DNA from: Marispirochaeta sp963667435
Lineage (GTDB): Bacteria > Spirochaetota > Spirochaetia > JC444 > Marispirochaetaceae
NCBI GenBank assembly: GCA_963667435.1
Contig: OY763414.1
Location: 2,232,001-2,296,000, forward strand
Reading direction: 5' to 3'
Length of the DNA stretch: 64,000 nucleotides
The translations under genes were made by a program, and so were the position numbers. The notes under the pieces are model-generated. The model was not told where the DNA came from, ran no database searches, and saw only the letters and a program-made list of their open reading frames with translations. Positions 52,124 to 60,532 of the stretch are shown piece after piece. Each line of letters begins with the position of its first letter. The stretch's first letter is position 1.

Positions 52124-52801
52124 ATAAAAAAAAATTGTCTTTTACTATTTCTTTGCAGCATATCCTTCACTGTATGGGGGCAATCTGCAGATGCCGCCAT
52201 GATATATGCCTCGGGGGGACTTTTTTACAACACCCACTCCCCTGAATCCTTCGATGGAGAAAGTTACTATGTGGGATCAAATCAGAGCTTCTATGCTCCG
52301 GAATGGTCCGCTGCACCGGGTTTTTATGCAGGCCTTGGCTTTGCCATAAGTTTCAGTTCAGAGAAATCCCGATCCTGGATGTTCTGGGATCTTGCATATG
52401 AACGTGCCGTACATGACGGTTCGCATACTGATGGCGACTTTACAGGGGTATTCAACGATGTAATCGGTTCCATCTCATATTGTCCAATGGAAATTAAGGG
52501 CAGGTTTTTCCCTCTTGCAACAGCTGGTATGTCCTGGGGATGGTTGAGCATAAAGGATGGTGTAGTTGTCGGCGGGACAGATATTGAGGACACAACCTTT
52601 ATGGGAATGGGATTCCATGTCGGCGGAGGACTTCTGGTGAAACTCTCCAATCTGTTTATACTTGAATCAAGTGCCGGATATCGAATCCAGGACTATGTTG
52701 ATGCTTCATACAGCGGCTTTTCCAGCTCTGTAAGTGCAAACGGCAACGGTCTTTATGTGAAACTCGGCATCAGGTATGTGTTCCTCAGTGAAAATTTGTA
52801 G
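52124..52801 (+). CDS. Exported membrane-barrel-like protein with apparent ATA start
   Basis: A 225-aa protein. The frame has no ATG in its signal peptide; AGGAGAG (52111-52117) is 6 nt before ATA (52124), after which KKNCLLLFLCSISFTVWG is a typical signal peptide. An in-frame TTG at 52070 would add 18 polar residues and lacks a ribosome-binding site. The mature part has Gly/Tyr/Ser-rich short strands and ends VFLSENL, like small outer-membrane barrels. Either an ATA start or a start-codon mutation is implied. Confidence 0.6.
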   Translation: MKKNCLLLFLCSISFTVWGQSADAAMIYASGGLFYNTHSPESFDGESYYVGSNQSFYAPEWSAAPGFYAGLGFAISFSSEKSRSWMFWDLAYERAVHDGSHTDGDFTGVFNDVIGSISYCPMEIKGRFFPLATAGMSWGWLSIKDGVVVGGTDIEDTTFMGMGFHVGGGLLVKLSNLFILESSAGYRIQDYVDASYSGFSSSVSANGNGLYVKLGIRYVFLSENL

Positions 52802-52819
52802 GAAAGACGGGACAGAAAA

Positions 52820-52845
52820 AAAGACCGCTCCTTTCGGAGCGGCCC
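52820..52845 (-). terminator. Rho-independent terminator of the oad operon
   Basis: Stem CCGCTCC / GGAGCGG with a GAAA-type loop followed on the minus strand by seven T residues, 26 bp past the oadB stop. Confidence 0.9.
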
Positions 52846-52870
52846 GGTAAAACTAATTGAAAAACAGCTG

Positions 52871-54145
52871 TCAGCCGCCGACCATCTTGGGAACAACACC
52901 CAGAAGCACACCAGCAGCAACGGCAGAACCGATTACTCCGGCAACGTTGGGACCCATGGCGTGCATAAGCAGGAAGTTCTGAGAGTTCTCTTCCTTACCC
53001 ACCTTGTTGGCAACACGGGCTGCCATGGGAACCGCGGACACTCCGGCAGCACCAATAAGGGGGTTAATAGGCTTTTTGCTCAGCTTATTCATCAGCTTGG
53101 CCAGAAGAACGCCCGCAGTGGTTCCTACCGCAAAGGCAATCAGACCAAGAGCCAGAATTCCCAGGGTGGTAACATTGAGGAAAGCTTTCGCCTCCATCTT
53201 TGAACCTACCGCAAGGCCAAGCATGATGGTTACAATGTTCATCATCGAGTTCTGCATGGTATCGGAAAGACGAGTAATAACACCACACTCCCGTCCGAGG
53301 TTACCGAACATCAGCGCACCGATAAGGGGTGTTGCCGAGGGAAGTAGGATGATACAGGCTACCAGTACAACCAGAGGAAAAATGATCTTCTCAGTCTTGG
53401 TTACATGGCGAAGCTGCTCCATCTTGATGCTCCTTTCCTCCTTGGTGGTAAGAAGACGCATGATGGGAGGCTGGATAATCGGAACAAGAGCCATGTAGGA
53501 GTATGCTGCTACAGCAATTGCTCCCAGGTAGTAAGGGGCAAGCCTTGAAGAGGTGTAAATAGCCGTAGGACCGTCTGCACCTCCGATAATTCCGATTGCT
53601 CCCGCAACATGGAGAATGCTGTCAGCAAGCTGAGTACCATCCGCTGCATGTACAAAGGAGAACCCGGGGATCAACTCAAGGGCAACCGTACCAAGAACAG
53701 CAATAAAAATACCGAACTGGGCAGCTGCACCGAGGAGAAAGGTCTTCGGATTGGCAAGCAGGGGACCGAAGTCGGTCATGGCACCTACACCCATGAAGAT
53801 CAGCAGGGGAAACAGACCCGAGGCAATTCCAAAGTCATAGAACTGACCGATAAAACCGCCGTAAGCCTCTATAATCCCGTGAGCAGCATGATTATAGAGT
53901 ACCTCATGGTTTGCACCGACGAAATAGGTTGCATGACTGGCAATTTCCGCAAAGGGAATATTAGAAAGAATCGCGCCGAATCCGATGGGAATCAGCAGCA
54001 GGGGTTCAAAACCCTTTTTGATTGCCAGATAAAGTAGAAGAAAACCAACAGCGATCATTATCGCATTCTGCCAGCCTCCGGCCTGCATGAAGCCGTAAAT
54101 ACCGGTGGTTTTCCATAGTTCGTAAAAAGCGCTTCCGAAATTCAT
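52871..54145 (-). CDS. oadB: Na+-translocating oxaloacetate decarboxylase, beta subunit
   Basis: A 424-aa inner-membrane subunit with about 10-11 hydrophobic segments. It carries out carboxybiotin decarboxylation coupled to Na+ export. The family motif GIIGGADGPTAIYTS (about residues 185-200) contains the conserved Asp, and NAAGVSAVPMAARV lies near the C-terminus. GGGGG precedes the ATG by 7 nt. It lies 14 bp after oadA in the order G-A-B. Confidence 0.94.
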   Translation of the reverse strand: MNFGSAFYELWKTTGIYGFMQAGGWQNAIMIAVGFLLLYLAIKKGFEPLLLIPIGFGAILSNIPFAEIASHATYFVGANHEVLYNHAAHGIIEAYGGFIGQFYDFGIASGLFPLLIFMGVGAMTDFGPLLANPKTFLLGAAAQFGIFIAVLGTVALELIPGFSFVHAADGTQLADSILHVAGAIGIIGGADGPTAIYTSSRLAPYYLGAIAVAAYSYMALVPIIQPPIMRLLTTKEERSIKMEQLRHVTKTEKIIFPLVVLVACIILLPSATPLIGALMFGNLGRECGVITRLSDTMQNSMMNIVTIMLGLAVGSKMEAKAFLNVTTLGILALGLIAFAVGTTAGVLLAKLMNKLSKKPINPLIGAAGVSAVPMAARVANKVGKEENSQNFLLMHAMGPNVAGVIGSAVAAGVLLGVVPKMVGG

Positions 54146-54159
54146 TCGTCGGCCCCCTT

Positions 54160-55956
54160 TTACTGGATCTCAACCAGAGTATCGCCGGCTGCTACCTGAT
54201 CTCCCTGCTTTACGGGAATGGATGCGACTACACCGGAAACGGGCGAGTGAATCTCGTTCTCCATTTTCATGGATTCCATCACCATGATCACTTCACCTTC
54301 GTTGACTGTGTCTCCGGCTTCTTTGTTCAGGCGCAGGATAAGTCCGGGAAGCGGTGCGGCAATCTTGGTACCATCTCCGCCGCCTGCAGAAGCACCAGAT
54401 GCTGCAGTTTCCATACCTTCGGAAACTTCAACCGTGTAGCTTTTACCGTTAACCACGGCCTTGTCGCCCTCAAGCTTGACAGCGTAGTTTTTACCGTTGA
54501 GCTTAACAGTGTAACCGTCTGCGGAAGCAGCTCCACCTTCGGATTTCTTGTTGGGATCGATTTTCCGGACACCGGTCTTTGCTTCACCCTTGAGGTAGGC
54601 AATTCCCTTCTCTTTACATGCCGCTGCAATAAAGATGTTCTCATCGGTCTCTTCAATGCCCGCTTCCTGAAGCATGGCCTTTGCTGGAGCAATACCCTTT
54701 TTGGGGTCTGCATCGTTGATCTCAAGAACCTTCTTGGTGGTGGGCTCAAGACCAAGCTGCTCAGCAGCGAGTTTTACAATTTCGGGATCTGCGGGAATCG
54801 GAGTTTTTCCGAAATAACCGAGAACCATCTTTCCATAGCCTTCGGCAATCTTCTTCCAGGGCCCCATGAGGGTGTTGTTGAATGCCTGCTGGAAGTAGAA
54901 CTGGCTAACGGGAGTAACGGAAGTACCGAATCCACCGCGGCGTACAACTTCGCCCATGTTTGCAGCAATCTCGCCATACTTGTCCATCAGACCGTTGTCA
55001 CGAAGCATCTGAGTATTTGCAGTAAGCGCACCGCCGGGCATGGGGCTGAAAGGAATCAGGGGCTCAACAGTCTTTGCCTCGGGGGGCATGAAGTAGTCAG
55101 CCATGCAGTCCTTGAAAACCTGCTCTGCTTTTTCGATTTTGTTGATATCAACACCAAGATCAAACTCAGTACCCCGGAGCGCATGCCACATGGTCATAAC
55201 ATCTGTCTGGCAGGTACCGCCGGAACAGGGAGCAAGGGAAAGGTCGATCTGGTTGGCACCGGCATCAAGAGCCGCCTTGTACTGGGTTACACCGATACCG
55301 GCAGTCTCATGACTGTGAAATACCAGCTGAACATCATCACCAAGCATCTGACGCGCCTGTTTGATGGTTTCGTATACTTTGGAAGGAACAGAAGTACCGG
55401 AAGCATCCTTGAAACATACAGAATCATAGGGAATACCTGCATCAAGGATTCCCTTCAAAGTATCCATATAGAATTTGGGATCATGTGATCCTTCGCATCC
55501 GGGAGGAAGCTCCATCATGGTAACAACAACTTCGTGCTTCAGTCCGGCGTTTACAATACACTGACCGGAGTAGATCAGGTTGTTAACATCGTTGAGAGCG
55601 TCGAAGTTACGGATAGTGGTCATTCCGTGCTTCTTGAACATCTTCGCATGAAGATCAATGATGTCAGAAGACTGGGAATCAAGACCTACTACGTTAACTC
55701 CCCGGGCAAGGGTCTGCAGATTTGCATCAGGACCGGCAGCCTGGCGGAAAGAATCCATCATATCGAAGGCATTTTCGTTGGTGTAGAAGAAGAGGGACTG
55801 GAACCGTGCTCCGCCTCCTGCCTCGAAGTGATTAATTCCGGCTTCAACTGCCGCTTCAACTGCAGGCAGGAAGTCTTTGGTAAATACACGTGCTCCGTAA
55901 GCGGACTGGAATCCGTCACGGAAAGCAGTAACCATGAAATCTACGCGCTTTTTCAT
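54160..55956 (-). CDS. oadA: Oxaloacetate decarboxylase alpha subunit with biotin domain
   Basis: A 598-aa carboxyltransferase that moves CO2 from oxaloacetate to biotin. Residues 1-280 form the TIM barrel with FRDGFQS, RNFDALNDVNN, FKDASGTSVPS and HSHETAGIG; 290-460 the conserved carboxylase domain; 525-598 the biotinyl domain with VMESMKME, biotin on K564. The barrel motifs differ from the enterobacterial form (DTTLRDGHQSL; HTHCTTG), so the substrate could be another carboxylate (methylmalonyl- or glutaconyl-type systems share parts), but context with oadB/G and pckG favours oxaloacetate. Confidence 0.92.
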   Translation of the reverse strand: MKKRVDFMVTAFRDGFQSAYGARVFTKDFLPAVEAAVEAGINHFEAGGGARFQSLFFYTNENAFDMMDSFRQAAGPDANLQTLARGVNVVGLDSQSSDIIDLHAKMFKKHGMTTIRNFDALNDVNNLIYSGQCIVNAGLKHEVVVTMMELPPGCEGSHDPKFYMDTLKGILDAGIPYDSVCFKDASGTSVPSKVYETIKQARQMLGDDVQLVFHSHETAGIGVTQYKAALDAGANQIDLSLAPCSGGTCQTDVMTMWHALRGTEFDLGVDINKIEKAEQVFKDCMADYFMPPEAKTVEPLIPFSPMPGGALTANTQMLRDNGLMDKYGEIAANMGEVVRRGGFGTSVTPVSQFYFQQAFNNTLMGPWKKIAEGYGKMVLGYFGKTPIPADPEIVKLAAEQLGLEPTTKKVLEINDADPKKGIAPAKAMLQEAGIEETDENIFIAAACKEKGIAYLKGEAKTGVRKIDPNKKSEGGAASADGYTVKLNGKNYAVKLEGDKAVVNGKSYTVEVSEGMETAASGASAGGGDGTKIAAPLPGLILRLNKEAGDTVNEGEVIMVMESMKMENEIHSPVSGVVASIPVKQGDQVAAGDTLVEIQ

Positions 55957-55975
55957 GTCAATTCTATTCCTTTGT

Positions 55976-56188
55976 TTAAGATGTAAATGCTTTTACTGCT
56001 GCAATCACGGCAGCTACTTCTGCATCCCCGGAACCCGAGGTTTTTGCTGGTGCCTGCTCTTCCGGTTTTTCCGGGAAGTAGCGAATGACAATAGCGGAGA
56101 GGACGTTCATAAGAATGACAAGCAGTGTCAGAAACGAAAACACTACTGCCATGCCGACAACTGTTAATACTAACCCTTGCGCAAACAC
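55976..56188 (-). CDS. oadG: Oxaloacetate decarboxylase gamma subunit
   Basis: A 70-aa subunit with one N-terminal membrane helix (about residues 3-30, LVLTVVGMAVVFSFLTLLVILM) and a Pro/Ala/Glu-rich tail that links alpha to beta. I start at GTG 56188, with AGGAG 6 nt upstream, rather than the longer upstream frame, because the helix then sits at the N-terminus as in the family. It is the first gene of the oadGAB operon. Confidence 0.88.
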   Translation of the reverse strand: MFAQGLVLTVVGMAVVFSFLTLLVILMNVLSAIVIRYFPEKPEEQAPAKTSGSGDAEVAAVIAAVKAFTS

Positions 56189-56256
56189 GACATGCTCCTG
56201 TTGATATATATTGATAGGACTCAAAATACGAAAATGAATCCATCCGTTCGCACAAG

Positions 56257-56286
56257 ATAATAGTCTGTCCAGATAGTGAGTTTCAA
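56257..56286 (-). promoter_or_regulatory. Probable promoter of oadGAB
   Basis: On the minus strand TTGAAA (56281-56286), an 18-bp spacer and TATTAT (56257-56262), about 70 bp before the oadG GTG. Confidence 0.65.
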
Positions 56287-56328
56287 GGCCTGCGGCTACA
56301 CGAGGCTTTTAAAGGCGGGAAATTGAAG

Positions 56329-56350
56329 GGCTCCGGAGAGAACCGGAGCC
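56329..56350. terminator. Hairpin downstream of the small membrane-protein gene
   Basis: Stem GGCTCCGG / CCGGAGCC (56329-56336 and 56343-56350) with a 6-nt loop, 26 bp past the stop of the 41-aa gene. There is no proper T-run, so termination is uncertain. Confidence 0.45.
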
Positions 56351-56375
56351 TGGAAATGCGTGGGACCTCTATAAA

Positions 56376-56501
56376 TCAGTAATCAGAATCGTGACGGTTC
56401 CGGTTATCCTGAATTGTTCTGAGGACTTTTCCGACAAAAACATCAATCTGGGGCTTGAAGAAATAGCCCAGAGCGACACCGACAATCAACCAGAAAAGCA
56501 T
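56376..56501 (-). CDS. 41-aa single-span membrane protein
   Basis: A short gene directly after hsp20 (stop of hsp20 at 56503-56505, ATG at 56501). GGAGGAGG lies 8-15 nt before the ATG, inside the hsp20 3' end. The product begins MLFWLIVGVALGYFF, one membrane helix, then KPQIDVFVGKVLRTIQDN and a charged tail. The layout (YtxH-like short membrane anchors) suggests an inner-membrane protein with a cytoplasmic tail. Function unknown; coupling to hsp20 hints at a stress role. Confidence 0.7.
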   Translation of the reverse strand: MLFWLIVGVALGYFFKPQIDVFVGKVLRTIQDNRNRHDSDY

Positions 56502-56502
56502 G

Positions 56503-57012
56503 CTACGCCTCCTCCTTTACAATTTTTATCTTTACCCCTTCCGGAGATTCCTGTTCCACCTTTGCAGGTACGGTTACCGTGAGTACACCGTTGGAATAGA
56601 GAGCCTGAACCGCATCTCTGTCGAACTTTTCCGCAGGGGCAAAATACTTCTGATCCACAATCTCACGGAATTTTAGACGTCTCTTCAGAAAGCGGATCTC
56701 ATCATTCTTCTCCGACCGTTCTTTGGGAATTGCAGCATTGAGAATCATGTAATCTCCCTTGAATTCCAGAGAAATATCCGCCTCGTTGAAACCGGCCAGG
56801 GCGAATTCAAACATTAGGCTCTTTTCCGGAGTCACGTAGACGTTGGATGGGGGGTAGGAGTAAGCCGGATAATAATCCGTGTTCTCATCCCAGGTAAAGG
56901 GATTGCCCGGCCGGGCCTGGAACCCTTCCTTGAAGGCTCCGCTGAAATTCTGGGTTGCCTCAAAAATATCATCCATGATCTGACCCAGGTCGATAATGAT
57001 TTTGTCTTTCAT
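56503..57012 (-). CDS. Small heat-shock protein (Hsp20/alpha-crystallin)
   Basis: A 169-aa chaperone of the IbpA/Hsp20 type that holds unfolding proteins. The alpha-crystallin domain (about residues 55-160) runs from NVYVTPEKSLMFEFALAGF through FLKRRLKFREIV to the signature NGVLTVTVPA; the C-terminal VKIKIVKEE stands in for the usual IxI anchor. The start is the ATG giving MKDKII, with AAGG 7 nt upstream; a longer in-frame start adds 17 residues without a ribosome-binding site. Confidence 0.9.
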   Translation of the reverse strand: MKDKIIIDLGQIMDDIFEATQNFSGAFKEGFQARPGNPFTWDENTDYYPAYSYPPSNVYVTPEKSLMFEFALAGFNEADISLEFKGDYMILNAAIPKERSEKNDEIRFLKRRLKFREIVDQKYFAPAEKFDRDAVQALYSNGVLTVTVPAKVEQESPEGVKIKIVKEEA

Positions 57013-57292
57013 ATCTCCACCTTTTCGCATTAAAGCGAGGAGTATGTGATGTACCGCACCCATACGGGCTGCGGCTGTTTCCGCCCAGCTTCTGCGGTGA
57101 CGGAACGGTCTGCAAAGCAGCTTCCATATCTAATATAACAATAACAACCCCCGGGTGTGTTACTTTGTTTATCTATTCTTTCATCCCTATATACCATCGT
57201 ATTAAGGACTTCACCTGTGGGAATAAACTGGTGTAAGGTAGAGATTCTCCGGGAACAGAAACAAGGCTCCTCCCGGAGAGAAAGGATTTATC

Positions 57293-58111
57293 TTGTCTGT
57301 ACGTATCTTCTGCATGGGCGAAATAGTCGGCAAAGCCGGTGTCTTCTGCGTCAAATCAATGCTTAAGGATCTTCGCAGCGAAAAGAAGATTGATTTTGTC
57401 ATTGCCAACGGAGAGGGAACCACCGGCGGTTTCGGTCTGGGAAAAAATCATTCCATCTACCTTCACAAACTCGGTATCGACTGCATTACCGGCGGCGAAA
57501 AGCTCTACTTCAAACGTGATATGGTAAGTCATATCCGCAAGGCACCCTACATCCTGCGGCCTGCCAACTATCCTCCGGGAAACCCCGGCAGGGGATACCG
57601 CATCTTCGACGTGGGAGAATACAAGGTTGGGGTAATATCCATGTTAGGTCAGTCGGGCTTTAACAGGGTCCATTTAAGCAACCCCTTCGGATACCTCCCT
57701 CAGATTGTCGAGCGGATAAAAGAGGAAACACCTATAATTATTCTGGATTTCCATGCAGCAACTACCGCGGAAAAGTACACCATGTTTCACCATGCCGACG
57801 GAATGGTCTCCGCCATTGCAGGGACTCATAACAAAGCGCTTTCCGCAGATGAGGCTATTCTGCCCCGGAAAACGGGAGTAATCTGTGACACCGGCAGAAC
57901 AGGCAGTATCGATTCAGTCGGCGGTCTTGAGAGCGAAATAGAAATTCAGCAGTATATAACACAGATCCCAGAACGCTCACAGGAGACATGGGATGGACTG
58001 GAAATGCAGGGGATAATCTTCGAGATTACTCCTGACGGAAAAACAAGCTCAGTGGAACGAATACGCATTCCCTGTACGGAGGAACCCCTTGACCGAGCTA
58101 GTGAAAATTAA
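57293..58111 (+). CDS. YmdB-family phosphoesterase homologue with altered metal ligands
   Basis: A 272-aa protein collinear with YmdB (2',3'-cAMP phosphodiesterase family): MGEIVGKAG, FVIANGEG, CITGGEK, LDFHAATTAEK, GTHNKALSADE. Against the canonical ligands (GDIVG, NGEN, GNH, DFHA, GTHTH), Asp becomes Glu10, Asn becomes Gly42, Asn-His become Glu69-Lys70, and the last His becomes Lys181; Glu41, His154 and His179 remain. The binuclear metal site is probably lost or remodelled. It starts at TTG with AAGGA 6 nt upstream and overlaps the RseC-like gene by 23 bp. Confidence 0.85.
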   Translation: MSVRIFCMGEIVGKAGVFCVKSMLKDLRSEKKIDFVIANGEGTTGGFGLGKNHSIYLHKLGIDCITGGEKLYFKRDMVSHIRKAPYILRPANYPPGNPGRGYRIFDVGEYKVGVISMLGQSGFNRVHLSNPFGYLPQIVERIKEETPIIILDFHAATTAEKYTMFHHADGMVSAIAGTHNKALSADEAILPRKTGVICDTGRTGSIDSVGGLESEIEIQQYITQIPERSQETWDGLEMQGIIFEITPDGKTSSVERIRIPCTEEPLDRASEN

Positions 58112-58499
58112 AGAGATAGAAGGCAGTCGGGTGCTCTGCACCTGCACCACTTCCGCCTGCAAATCATGCAGCGGCAGCGGATTCTGCAATATAAAAATAC
58201 GTGAAATAGAAGTTCGCAACCCTAAAGGACTGGAGATACACCCCGGAAACACCATTGAAATCTATCTGCCTCCGGGGAAAACAATCTTTGCAGGCTTCAT
58301 GGTTATGATTTTCCCCCTGATTCTCTTCGGTCTGTTCTTCATGATCACCGGAAAAATCTTCCCCGGAACCGGGGAAGGAATCAGGGTTCTTGCAGGAGTT
58401 GCCGGAATTGCAGTTGGATTTCTGACAAGCTGGGGCTATTCCAGAATAACAAACAGCCGTAATATTCCGGAAATAATCAAAGTTACCGATCAGGAATAG
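58089..58499 (+). CDS. RseC/SoxR-reducing-system-like membrane protein
   Basis: A 136-aa protein with the N-terminal cysteine motif CTTSACKSCSGSGFC (residues 19-33, four cysteines as in RseC) and two membrane segments (about 67-88 and 98-118). RseC-like proteins modulate Rnf or SoxR/sigma-E signalling in other bacteria. It starts at TTG with GGAGG 8 nt upstream, inside the YmdB-like gene; a GTG four codons in is possible. It converges with cheB, overlapping by 10 bp. Confidence 0.85.
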   Translation: MTELVKIKEIEGSRVLCTCTTSACKSCSGSGFCNIKIREIEVRNPKGLEIHPGNTIEIYLPPGKTIFAGFMVMIFPLILFGLFFMITGKIFPGTGEGIRVLAGVAGIAVGFLTSWGYSRITNSRNIPEIIKVTDQE

Positions 58500-59662
58500 G
58501 AAGGATTTTTCACCAGCCGGGTGAGGGTGTCCGCCATCTCCGGCAGTTTAACCACATGATCAAGGTAGTTGTGGTCGGCTGCGACCTTGGGCATACCGTA
58601 AACTACACAGGATTCAGCATCCTGACCGACAGTGATACCGCCAAGGCGCTGGATGGTGCCGATTTCTCTGGCACCGTCCCGGCCCATGCCGGTCATTATA
58701 ACTGCAACCACATGGTTGGCAAATTCCCGGGCAACGGATTTGAACAGAACATCCACCGAGGGCCGGTGTCCGTTAACCTGGGGCGAATCAACAAGATGCA
58801 CAATGCTTGAGAGCCTCATTTTTTCCACTTCAAGGTGTTTATCCCCGGGGGTAATCAGAATGCGCCCAGGAACCAGCACATCTCCCTCTTCCGCCTCCTT
58901 TACATCAAGGCGGCAGATCCTGTCCAGACTGCGGGCAAACTCGAGGGTAAATCCCGGAGGCATATGCTGCACAACTACAATAGGCACCGGAAAATCACGG
59001 TCCAGAGAAGCAAACACCTTCCGCAGCGCGTTCGGACCACCGGTGGAGATACCGATGGCAAGAAGATCAACCTTCTCAGGCAGTGTCCGCTGCCCAACTG
59101 TTGCAGCAGCGGGGAATTCCGGATAAAGAGAAGTACGGGAAACCGGTGCAGGTGTGGCAGGCTTCGACGGTGGTGAAGCTGCCCGTGTTGCAGCCATCCG
59201 CGGTGAAGACGGTCCCGGAAAGAGGGGTTTGTTTCCGCTGTGCACGCGAAACTGACTGCCGTAGGCTTTAACGGTCTCTACAATATGGTCGCCTATAACA
59301 TGTATATCCTCTGAAATGGCTCCCGAAGGTTTCATAATAAAATCAGAAGCACCGAGATTCAGGGCTTCCATGGTTACCTGAGCACCCCTGCGGGCCAGGG
59401 AGGATAGAATCACCACGGGAATGTTAATTCCCAGCTTTCGCCGCTCCTTGAGAAACTCAATCCCGTTCATCTCGGGCATTTCAATGTCCAGGAGAATAAT
59501 ATCCGGTTTCAGCAGGGGAATTTTCTGCAGGGCGAATTTGCCATTCATGGCTTTACCCACCACCGCCAGCCCGTCAGCTCCGTCGATAATCCGGGATATG
59601 AGGTTGCGCATCAGCGCGGAATCATCACAAACAAGTACGCCCAGCGGCATATTTTCAGTCAT
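58490..59662 (-). CDS. cheB: Chemotaxis protein-glutamate methylesterase
   Basis: A 390-aa response regulator/methylesterase removing methyl groups from chemoreceptors. The receiver domain (1-120) has DD at 13-14, phospho-acceptor D59 in LLDIEMPEMNG and K111 region FIMKPSG. A linker (130-195, Pro/Ala-rich) leads to the esterase domain with Ser in GISTGGPNA, His in VVQHMPPGFT and Asp in MTGMGRDGA. Located 14 bp after cheR on the same strand. Confidence 0.95.
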   Translation of the reverse strand: MTENMPLGVLVCDDSALMRNLISRIIDGADGLAVVGKAMNGKFALQKIPLLKPDIILLDIEMPEMNGIEFLKERRKLGINIPVVILSSLARRGAQVTMEALNLGASDFIMKPSGAISEDIHVIGDHIVETVKAYGSQFRVHSGNKPLFPGPSSPRMAATRAASPPSKPATPAPVSRTSLYPEFPAAATVGQRTLPEKVDLLAIGISTGGPNALRKVFASLDRDFPVPIVVVQHMPPGFTLEFARSLDRICRLDVKEAEEGDVLVPGRILITPGDKHLEVEKMRLSSIVHLVDSPQVNGHRPSVDVLFKSVAREFANHVVAVIMTGMGRDGAREIGTIQRLGGITVGQDAESCVVYGMPKVAADHNYLDHVVKLPEMADTLTRLVKNPSYS

Positions 59663-59676
59663 TAAACACCCCGGAC

Positions 59677-60495
59677 TCAGATAAATTTTCGATAGATACA
59701 GGCCCAGTCTGTCTTAAGGAACTCAAAATCAGTCTTCATTCCAAAAAGAGATTCAGAGTGCCCGATAAAAAGATACGAGTGGTTGCCCATGGATTGCCAG
59801 AACTTCTGAATAACCGCTTCCTGCGCGGGCTCATCAAAATAGATAATAACATTACGGCAGAATACCAGATCAAGGCCTCTCTGTCCGGAATCAAACTTGA
59901 GGTTGTGGTAATCAAACTTAATCAGCTTCTTGATCTCGTCTTTTACCCGATGTCCATCGGCAGCAGGTTCAAAATATTTCTTCAGATACTTTTCGGGAAC
60001 CCCGTTCAGCCGTGATTCGGGATAGTATCCCTCCTGGGCTGTCATGAGTGATTTGAGGCTGAGATCCGATGCGGTGATTTCCACACTGAAATCAAGGGGC
60101 AGAAGATCCTTGAAAACCATAGCCAGAGAGTAAGGCTCTTCTCCGGTGGAACAGCCTGCACTCCAGATCCGGATTTTGTGGTCCCGGGTTGCCTGCTTGT
60201 ACTGAATGAGTTCCGGAATAACATGGTACTCCAGAGTCTGGAAGTGAGCTGTGTTGCGAAAGAAGCGTGTCAGGTTGGTGGTCACGGAATCAAGAAGAAC
60301 TTTCAGTTCCCCCTCATCCTCCCGAATCTTCTTGAAATAGAGTGCCGGGGTCTCGATCTTTGTGTTGCGGAGCCGCTCTTTCAGTCTGCTTTCCAGGATA
60401 GACCTGTTGGAGGCCGAGAAGTGAATGCCGCTCTCGTTATAGATAAGATCCCTGTATTGATCAAATTCCTGATCGCTTAAAAACAGTATAGCCAT
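59677..60495 (-). CDS. cheR: Chemotaxis receptor methyltransferase
   Basis: A 272-aa SAM-dependent methyltransferase. The N-terminal helical domain (1-75) and the SAM site IWSAGCSTGEEPYSLAM (about residues 113-129) are present, with DLVFCRNVIIYFD near residue 205, the canonical CheR motif. It methylates receptor glutamates, opposed by CheB. It has no TPR or pentapeptide-tether extension. Divergent from the DUF151 gene. Confidence 0.95.
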   Translation of the reverse strand: MAILFLSDQEFDQYRDLIYNESGIHFSASNRSILESRLKERLRNTKIETPALYFKKIREDEGELKVLLDSVTTNLTRFFRNTAHFQTLEYHVIPELIQYKQATRDHKIRIWSAGCSTGEEPYSLAMVFKDLLPLDFSVEITASDLSLKSLMTAQEGYYPESRLNGVPEKYLKKYFEPAADGHRVKDEIKKLIKFDYHNLKFDSGQRGLDLVFCRNVIIYFDEPAQEAVIQKFWQSMGNHSYLFIGHSESLFGMKTDFEFLKTDWACIYRKFI

Positions 60496-60532
60496 AATCG
60501 TCTGAGGTAAAGTGTATGAGGTGGAGGTGCAG

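Noticed and set aside
54247..55488. A 413-codon open frame on the plus strand
   Set aside because: Antisense to oadA, with no recognisable domain; same codon-bias effect.
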